Shown here piece by piece: positions 24,460 through 28,910 of a DNA stretch of 28,910 nucleotides. Below the pieces are notes generated by a model that was given only the letters and a program-made list of their open reading frames with translations, was not told where the DNA came from and did not search any database. This DNA is from Collinsella sp. AF25-2LB (GTDB lineage Bacteria > Actinomycetota > Coriobacteriia > Coriobacteriales > Coriobacteriaceae): NCBI RefSeq assembly GCF_003458415.1, contig NZ_QRUF01000008.1, positions 76,592 through 105,501 of the forward strand. Direction: 5' to 3'. Each line of letters starts with the position of its first letter. The stretch's first letter is position 1. The translations under genes were made by a program, and so were the position numbers.

Positions 24460-25728
24460 ATGAATACCGAGCTGTTTGATATCAAGATTCGCGCCGTCGA
24501 GGGTGGCGTTACGGCTGCGGCTGGTTTTAAGGCTGCAGGCATCCACGCTGGGTTCCGCAAGAACCCCGAGCGTCTGGATTACGCGCTCGTCGTGCCCGAT
24601 AAACCCTGTCCCGGTGCTGGCGTGTTTACCACCAATCGCTTTTGCGCGGCGCCCGTGCAGGTGAGCCGTGCCAACCTGGGCGGTACCGACAAGGGGTACG
24701 GTATCATCGCCGGCATTTCGGTCAACTCTGGCAATGCCAACGCCGCCACGGGTGAGACCGGCCTTGCATGCGCGCGCGAGACGTGCAGCATCGCATCGCA
24801 GGTCATCGGCTGCGAGCCTCAGCAGATTCTGATTGCCTCCACGGGTGTGATTGGCCAGATTCTGTCGATCGACACGTTTGAGACCGCCATTCCTGCTGCC
24901 TACGAGGCGCTCTCCGCCCACGGTGGCGCCGATGCCGCTCGCGCCATCATGACGACCGACACGCACTCCAAGGAGTACGCCGTATCCTACGTCAGTGAGG
25001 CTGCGGGTCATGCGGGCAATGTCTATACGGTAGGCGGAATGTGCAAGGGCTCGGGTATGATCATGCCCAACATGGCCACCATGATCGCAGTTATCACCAC
25101 CGATGCCCCCGTCGAGCCTGCGGCACTTCATGCCCTGCTGCTCTCGACCGTCAAGCAGACCTTTAACAAGGTAACGGTCGATTCCGACACCTCGACCAAC
25201 GACACCTGCATCATGCTTGCCTCCGGCGCCGCTGCCGCAGATGCCGAGCCTATCGTTGAGGGCTCCAATGCCTTTGACGAGTTGGCATTTGCCGTGCACG
25301 AGGTGTGCGAGAGCCTGGCGCGCAATATCGCCGCCGATGGTGAGGGCGCATCCAAGCTTGTTACGGTCAACGTTACCGGCGCCGCTAACAACGAGGAGGC
25401 CGATATCGCCGCCCGTGCCGTTGCCAACTCGCCGCTCGTTAAGACCTGCATCGCCGGCCACGACTGCAACTGGGGCCGCGTTGCCATGGCGCTTGGCAAG
25501 TGCGGCGTGAAGTTTAATCAGGAAGACGTTTCCATCGACATGATGGGCATGCCTGTCTGTCGCGACGGTCTGACTGTTCCCTTTGACGAGGACGAGGCTC
25601 TACGACGTTTTGAGGCGCCCGAGATCGTGATCTCGGCCGACCTGGGCGCAGGCGACGCGGCAACGACCGTGTGGACCTGCGACCTCACGCATGAGTACAT
25701 CTCCATCAACGGCGACTACCGTTCCTAG
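24460..25728 (+). CDS. argJ: Bifunctional glutamate N-acetyltransferase / ornithine acetyltransferase
   Basis: The 422-aa proenzyme moves the acetyl group from acetylornithine to glutamate, closing the acetyl cycle. The self-cleavage site is visible: PNMATMIA with the nucleophile Thr207 (usual form A-T-M-L), preceded by the MCKGSGMI segment. STGVIG (128-133) and the C-terminal AGHDCNWGR are also conserved. With ArgJ, no separate ArgE is needed. Whether it is mono- or bifunctional (using acetyl-CoA) cannot be decided here. AAGGAG lies about 11 nt before ATG. A 7-bp inverted repeat, ATTCGAT/ATCGAAT (24329-24365), sits in the argC-argJ gap with no clear function. Confidence 0.95.
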   Translation: MNTELFDIKIRAVEGGVTAAAGFKAAGIHAGFRKNPERLDYALVVPDKPCPGAGVFTTNRFCAAPVQVSRANLGGTDKGYGIIAGISVNSGNANAATGETGLACARETCSIASQVIGCEPQQILIASTGVIGQILSIDTFETAIPAAYEALSAHGGADAARAIMTTDTHSKEYAVSYVSEAAGHAGNVYTVGGMCKGSGMIMPNMATMIAVITTDAPVEPAALHALLLSTVKQTFNKVTVDSDTSTNDTCIMLASGAAAADAEPIVEGSNAFDELAFAVHEVCESLARNIAADGEGASKLVTVNVTGAANNEEADIAARAVANSPLVKTCIAGHDCNWGRVAMALGKCGVKFNQEDVSIDMMGMPVCRDGLTVPFDEDEALRRFEAPEIVISADLGAGDAATTVWTCDLTHEYISINGDYRS

Positions 25729-25809
25729 ATTCCAGGCACGCTGCGCATCTTGCCGCGATTGCGGACAGCGGAGCACGGCGCGATAACGATACGAAAGACG
25801 AGGCAGACT

Positions 25810-26790
25810 ATGAAATTCGCACGCGATTGTCGTTCGAGCGAATCCAACGAAGCAACCGCGCAGCTGCTGTTCGAAGCGCTGCCGTGGATTAAGAACCTGA
25901 CCGGCAAGACGGTTGTTATCAAATATGGCGGAGCCGCCATGGTCGACGAGCAGCTGCGTCGCGACGTGATGAGCGACATCGTCCTGCTTAAGATCATCGG
26001 CATGCGCCCCGTTATCGTGCATGGCGGCGGCAAGGCTATCAACGAGGCGCTGAGCCACTATGACATCCCCGTCGAGTTTAAGAACGGCCAGCGCGTGACC
26101 ACGCCGGCGACTATGGATATCGTGCGCGAGGTGCTGGGCGGCAAGGTTAACCAGGAGCTGGTTGTCGCCATCAACCACCACGGCAACCTGGCCGTGGGCG
26201 TGTCGGGCAGCGACGCCGGCACGCTCATCGCCGAGCCGCTCGACCCCGAGCTCGGTCGCGTGGGCAAAGTGACGCACGTTAACACCGACTATATCGAGCG
26301 CTTACTCGATAGCGAGTACATCCCCGTCATCGCTACCGTCGCGGCGGGGGAGGACGGCGGTTTCTTCAACATCAATGCCGATACCGCCGCCGGTGCCGTT
26401 GCGGCAGCGCTCCACGCGCACAAGGCGATCTTTTTGACCGACGTCGACGGCCTGTACAAGGACTTTAGCGATAAGGATTCACTTATCTCCAACCTGACGC
26501 TCGACGAGGTCAATGAGATGCTCTACGGCGGCGAGGTCGATAAGGGCATGATTCCCAAGCTGCGCGCGGCCGTCGATGCGCTTGCCGGCGGCGTATTTCG
26601 TGCCCACATCATCAACGGCACCACGCCGCATTCGCTGCTGCTGGAGCTGCTGACCGATGCCGGCGTCGGCACCGTGATCCATTCCACCGAGACGGCCTAC
26701 GAGTTCGATACGCATCCGCATCCGCTTTCGACCTTTGCGGCGCGTCTGGCCGAGAACCTCGACGAGGTCGAGAAGCTCCAGACGGTCTAG
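25810..26790 (+). CDS. argB: Acetylglutamate kinase
   Basis: The product (326 aa) phosphorylates N-acetylglutamate with ATP, step 2 of the pathway. TVVIKYGGAAM (Lys38), IGMRPVIVHGGGKAINEAL, the NINADTAAGAVAAALHA segment, and LTDVDGLY followed by KGMIPKLRAA match the amino-acid kinase fold and ArgB motifs. The frame opens at 25750, but ATG 25810 is preferred: GAGG precedes it and the N terminus then matches the family. Length (about 326) is a little above the usual 290-305, with extra residues at the N terminus and a C-terminal tail. It lies 81 nt after argJ. Confidence 0.95.
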   Translation: MKFARDCRSSESNEATAQLLFEALPWIKNLTGKTVVIKYGGAAMVDEQLRRDVMSDIVLLKIIGMRPVIVHGGGKAINEALSHYDIPVEFKNGQRVTTPATMDIVREVLGGKVNQELVVAINHHGNLAVGVSGSDAGTLIAEPLDPELGRVGKVTHVNTDYIERLLDSEYIPVIATVAAGEDGGFFNINADTAAGAVAAALHAHKAIFLTDVDGLYKDFSDKDSLISNLTLDEVNEMLYGGEVDKGMIPKLRAAVDALAGGVFRAHIINGTTPHSLLLELLTDAGVGTVIHSTETAYEFDTHPHPLSTFAARLAENLDEVEKLQTV

Positions 26791-26858
26791 CTGACCGCAG
26801 CCGCCCAATTCCTGCACCCATAGGCCTGCGCCGTCCGGCGCTCAACGAAAGGCATTCC

Positions 26859-28142
26859 ATGTCACTTGCAGCTCAGCAATCGCTTGAATCCAATTACGTT
26901 ATGCATACCTTTGGCCGCTCGCCGGTCGAGTTTGTCGAGGGTCACGGCATGAAGCTCACCGGCGACGATGGTCGCGAATATCTCGATTTTCTTGCAGGTA
27001 TTGGCGTATGCAGCCTAGGCCACGGCAATCCGGCGGTGCTCTCGGCGCTCGAGGCCCAGGCCAAAAAGCTCCTGCATGTCTCCAACTACTTCTACATTGA
27101 GCAGCGCGGCCAGGTCGCGGCGTTGCTGTCTAAGCTCGCCAACGACGATGCGGACGGTGCGCGCGTGCTTGCCGACGCGATTGCCGCTGGCGACGAGACC
27201 ACGGCGGCGGCGCTTGGCGCTCCGACTGCGGGCGAACAGGTGTGGGAGACGTTCTTTGCCAATTCCGGTGCCGAGGCCAACGAGGGCTCTATGAAGCTCG
27301 CGCGTCTGTACGCCAAACGTGCCGGCAACGGTGGCAACACCATCGTGTGTATGCGCGGCGGATTTCATGGTCGTACGCTCGAGACCATTGCCGCGACCAT
27401 GCAGGATTGGCTGCAGGATAGTTTCCGCCCGCTGCCGGGTGGCTTTGTGGCATGCACACCCAACGATGTAGATGAACTGCGTGCAATTTTTAAGCAGTTA
27501 GGAAGCGAGATTTGCGCTGTGATGCTCGAGCCGATCCAGGGCGAAAGCGGTGTGCATCCCATGACCGAGGAGTTTATGGCTGCGGCGCGCGACTTGGCAC
27601 ACGAGGTGGGTGCCGTGCTTATCGCCGATGAGGTCCAGTGTGGTATTTTCCGCTCCGGCAAGCCGTTCGCCTTCCAGACTTATGGTGTGGAGCCCGATAT
27701 CATGAGTCTTGCCAAGGGCATCGCCGACGGCGTGCCCATGGGTGCCGTGGTGGCAAAGAAGGAAATCGCTGACATCTTTAAGCCCGGCGACCATGGTTCG
27801 ACCTTCGGCGGCAGCTGCTTGGCCATCGCGGCGTGTGCCGCGACGCTCTCCGCGCTTGTGCGCGGTGACTACGCAGACCATGCCGCCAAGGTGGGTGCCT
27901 ATATGGAGGCAAGGCTCGCCAAGCTGCCGCATGTTACCGAGGTGCGTGGTCGCGGCCTAATGCTCGGCTGTGATTTGGACGATGCTGCGGGTGATGCGCA
28001 CGACGTTGTGGCTCGCGCATTGGTGGCTGGTGCGGTGATTAACGCTACAGGTGCACATACACTGCGCTTCCTGCCGCCGCTCGTGTGCGAGGAAGCCGAC
28101 GTGGATGGTCTGATCGAGATCCTGGCGGGTGTTTTAGCTTAG
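26859..28142 (+). CDS. argD: Acetylornithine aminotransferase
   Basis: The 427-aa PLP enzyme transaminates N-acetylglutamate semialdehyde to acetylornithine. The PLP lysine is Lys286 in SLAKGI and the PLP-binding Asp257 is in IADEVQCG. NSGAEANE (135-142) and GGFHGRT (167-173) are also visible. It is about 30 residues longer than most ArgD proteins, owing to an acidic/Ala-rich insertion at about residues 94-127 (NDDADG...APTAGEQ). AAAGG precedes ATG. It is the last gene of argCJBD in this window and is followed by a terminator, so argF, if present in the genome, is elsewhere. Confidence 0.94.
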   Translation: MSLAAQQSLESNYVMHTFGRSPVEFVEGHGMKLTGDDGREYLDFLAGIGVCSLGHGNPAVLSALEAQAKKLLHVSNYFYIEQRGQVAALLSKLANDDADGARVLADAIAAGDETTAAALGAPTAGEQVWETFFANSGAEANEGSMKLARLYAKRAGNGGNTIVCMRGGFHGRTLETIAATMQDWLQDSFRPLPGGFVACTPNDVDELRAIFKQLGSEICAVMLEPIQGESGVHPMTEEFMAAARDLAHEVGAVLIADEVQCGIFRSGKPFAFQTYGVEPDIMSLAKGIADGVPMGAVVAKKEIADIFKPGDHGSTFGGSCLAIAACAATLSALVRGDYADHAAKVGAYMEARLAKLPHVTEVRGRGLMLGCDLDDAAGDAHDVVARALVAGAVINATGAHTLRFLPPLVCEEADVDGLIEILAGVLA

Positions 28143-28167
28143 CGCCATCAGGCATAGCAGTTTGAAG

Positions 28168-28226
28168 CGGGTTCCAGACTGTCACGTGCCGTTTGGCGCA
28201 CGATTGGGCGAACTGGAACCCGTTTT
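28168..28226 (+). terminator. Terminator of the argCJBD operon
   Basis: CGGGTTCCAG (28168-28177) pairs exactly with CTGGAACCCG (28213-28222), followed by TTTT. The long loop contains a second small hairpin (CGTGC...GCACG). Confidence 0.8.
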
Positions 28227-28264
28227 GCTATCGATTTACCATGGCTGGGATAGGCCGTGTGCAA

Positions 28265-28297
28265 AAAAGAAAGGCCCCCATCGCTGGGAGCCTTTTC
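28265..28297 (-). terminator. Terminator of the tRNA-Val gene
   Basis: On the minus strand, AAAGGCTCCC pairs with GGGGGCCTTT around AGCGAT, followed by CTTTTTTG. It lies about 8 nt beyond the tRNA 3' end. On the plus strand the same stem is followed by a shorter T run, which may also back up the arg terminator. Confidence 0.85.
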
Positions 28298-28304
28298 AAT
28301 CAAG

Positions 28305-28380
28305 TGGTGGGCGATGAGGGATTCGAACCCCCAGCCTTGTGCGTGTAAAGCACCTGCGCTAACCGTTGCGCCAATCGCCC
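28305..28380 (-). tRNA. tRNA-Val (anticodon TAC)
   Basis: The minus strand folds into a 76-nt cloverleaf: acceptor GGGCGAT/ATCGCCC, D stem GCGC/GCGC, anticodon loop TTTACAC with TAC, T arm GGGGG-TTCGAAT-CCCTC, and an encoded CCA end. The base of the anticodon stem has a G-A mismatch. A promoter is visible upstream: TATACT at 28391-28396 on the minus strand. It reads valine codons GTA and GTG. Confidence 0.95.
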
Positions 28381-28390
28381 GCGGGAATTG

Positions 28391-28396
28391 AGTATA
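28391..28396 (-). promoter_or_regulatory. -10 element of the tRNA-Val gene
   Basis: TATACT on the minus strand lies about 10 bp before the mature tRNA 5' end. A weak -35, GTGAAC, lies at 28413-28418 (16-bp spacing). Confidence 0.55.
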
Positions 28397-28511
28397 GCGG
28401 AAACCCTGCGGGGTTCACCGCTAATTCATAACGAAATCTAAGCGGAGACTTCGGCGTATACACGAGAGAGATATGGAGGTGCAGTGACAGAAAAAATTTA
28501 TCTTAACAGGG

Positions 28512-28540
28512 TTGCTTTTGGGAATTTGATATGCTATACT
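28512..28540 (+). promoter_or_regulatory. Promoter of the tet leader
   Basis: TTGCTT (28512-28517), a 17-bp spacer and an extended -10 TG-C-TATACT (box 28535-28540). It stands in AT-rich sequence unlike the chromosome to the left and drives the leader peptide and attenuator ahead of the resistance gene. Confidence 0.7.
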
Positions 28541-28570
28541 ATAAAAATCCAAGCAAAGGAGTTTATCAAT

Positions 28571-28594
28571 ATGCGGCAAGGTATTCTTAAATAA
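28571..28594 (+). CDS. Leader peptide of the tet attenuator (MRQGILK)
   Basis: Seven codons from ATG 28571 follow an AAAGGAG ribosome site with 9-nt spacing. The last codons, GTATTCTTAAAT (28581-28592), are one arm of the first leader stem, so a ribosome here would break that stem. This fits the known attenuation logic of tet(M)-type ribosomal-protection genes, where ribosome stalling alters read-through. An in-frame alternative start, GTG 28484 with GGAGGT at 28475-28480, gives 36 aa, but it lies upstream of the promoter and would need another transcript. Confidence 0.6.
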   Translation: MRQGILK

Positions 28595-28670
28595 AATTTG
28601 ATAATGGGAACAAAGACAAACGTCCTCAAGGAGAGGGCTTGGTTTTTGTACCCAATTTAAGAATACTTTT
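28581..28670 (+). terminator. First attenuator stem in the tet leader
   Basis: GTATTCTTAAAT (28581-28592) and ATTTAAGAATAC (28655-28666) are exact complements, followed by TTTTGCCTTTT. Inner pairing (TGGGAAC with GTACCCA) extends the stem. It is AT-rich but long and ends in a T tract. Confidence 0.65.
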
Positions 28671-28741
28671 GCCTTTTCATTTCATATCGTGATAGACAAC
28701 GGCCAGCCTTGGCCGCAGTTTTCATGTGTGTCCTACCTATC

Positions 28742-28779
28742 ATCCCCAGCGGTAAAAGTATTTGTCGCTGGGGATTTTT
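28742..28779 (+). terminator. Second terminator directly before the tet gene
   Basis: ATCCCCAGCG (28742-28751) pairs with CGCTGGGGAT (28766-28775), followed by TTTT. A strong terminator 34 bp before the tet start must be read through for expression, which supports transcriptional attenuation. A smaller hairpin, GGCCA/TGGCC, lies near 28702-28716. Confidence 0.85.
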
Positions 28780-28813
28780 GCGCCCTTCTGGGCCTTGTAT
28801 GGAGGACAATCAT

Positions 28814-28910
28814 ATGAAAATCATCAATATTGGCATTCTTGCTCATGTAGACGCAGGTAAGACGACCTTGACGGAGAGCCTGTTATATACCAGCGGAGCA
28901 ATCGAGGCGC
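28814..28910 (+). CDS. Ribosomal-protection tetracycline resistance protein, 5' part (tet(W)/tet(32)/tet(O) family)
   Basis: Only 32 codons lie in the window. The protein starts [20 protein letters not shown] with the GTPase P-loop AHVDAGKT (residues 10-17). This is the N terminus of the EF-G-like proteins that remove tetracycline from the ribosome. Residues 1-30 agree with what I know of tet(32)/tet(W)-type alleles, but residues 31-32 read Glu-Ala instead of the usual A-E or S-E after SGAI. That could be a variant, a mosaic junction or an indel. GGAGGA lies 7 nt before ATG 28814. Base composition and the attenuator leader mark it as acquired. The exact class needs the rest of the gene. Confidence 0.85.
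   Translation, partial: MKIINIGILAHVDAGKTTLTESLLYTSGAIEA

Noticed and set aside
28305..28910. tRNA-Val as the attachment site of an integrative element carrying tet
   Set aside because: The acquired DNA is on the 5' side of the tRNA, no integrase is seen and no duplicate of the tRNA 3' end is found in the window.

Overview
The window looks like about 28.4 kb of chromosome from a high-GC, gut-type actinobacterium of the class Coriobacteriia, most likely Collinsella or a close relative. This is inferred from base composition, the gene repertoire, GTG starts, and the presence of a ribosomal-protection tetracycline-resistance gene typical of gut anaerobes. No 16S or other decisive marker is present. 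The last ~430 bp is much richer in A+T and looks acquired.

Layout. 1-5.3 kb: coaX (type III pantothenate kinase), a dCMP deaminase, a NifU C-terminal-domain protein, lgt, and a large polytopic DUF6020-type membrane protein. 5.4-9.1 kb: a YebC/PmpR regulator, an envelope-stress operon amaP - DUF2273 - asp23/gls24, and a YitT-type membrane protein. 9.2-11.9 kb: two zinc-ribbon membrane proteins (DUF4013-like and DUF4234) and a DUF2752 protein. 11.9-15.3 kb: an M20 amidohydrolase (minus strand) divergent from a YtcJ-type amidohydrolase (plus strand). 15.3-18.4 kb: a ~0.9 kb non-coding stretch with long inverted repeats, groES-groEL, then a second long nested palindrome. 18.5-23.1 kb: an FMN riboswitch followed by a complete riboflavin ECF transporter (ribU, a fused double ATPase, ecfT) and two tandem FMN-binding-split-barrel (PNPOx-like) proteins. 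23.1-28.2 kb: an arginine cluster argC-argJ-argB-argD with a likely tandem ArgR operator in front. 28.2-28.9 kb: a tRNA-Val gene on the minus strand, then the attenuator-type leader and first 32 codons of a tet(W)/tet(32)/tet(O)-family gene that runs off the window.

How parts work together. The ECF locus is self-contained: riboswitch, substrate-binding S component, both ATPase domains on one chain, and the T component, with probable flavin-using proteins immediately downstream. The arg cluster carries out the acetylated half of ornithine synthesis, with ArgJ recycling the acetyl group; argF, argG and argH are not in the window. AmaP, DUF2273 and Asp23 form the usual membrane-anchored Asp23 envelope module.

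The least explained sequences are: the two nested palindromes that bracket groESL (15815-16042 and 18225-18369); a ~234-bp intergenic block bounded by a 24-nt inverted motif (15510-15743); and a ~44-bp intergenic repeat present twice in opposite orientation (3013-3056 and 7887-7928). I found no CRISPR array, insertion sequence, integrase or transposase. I did not find a clear new protein system.
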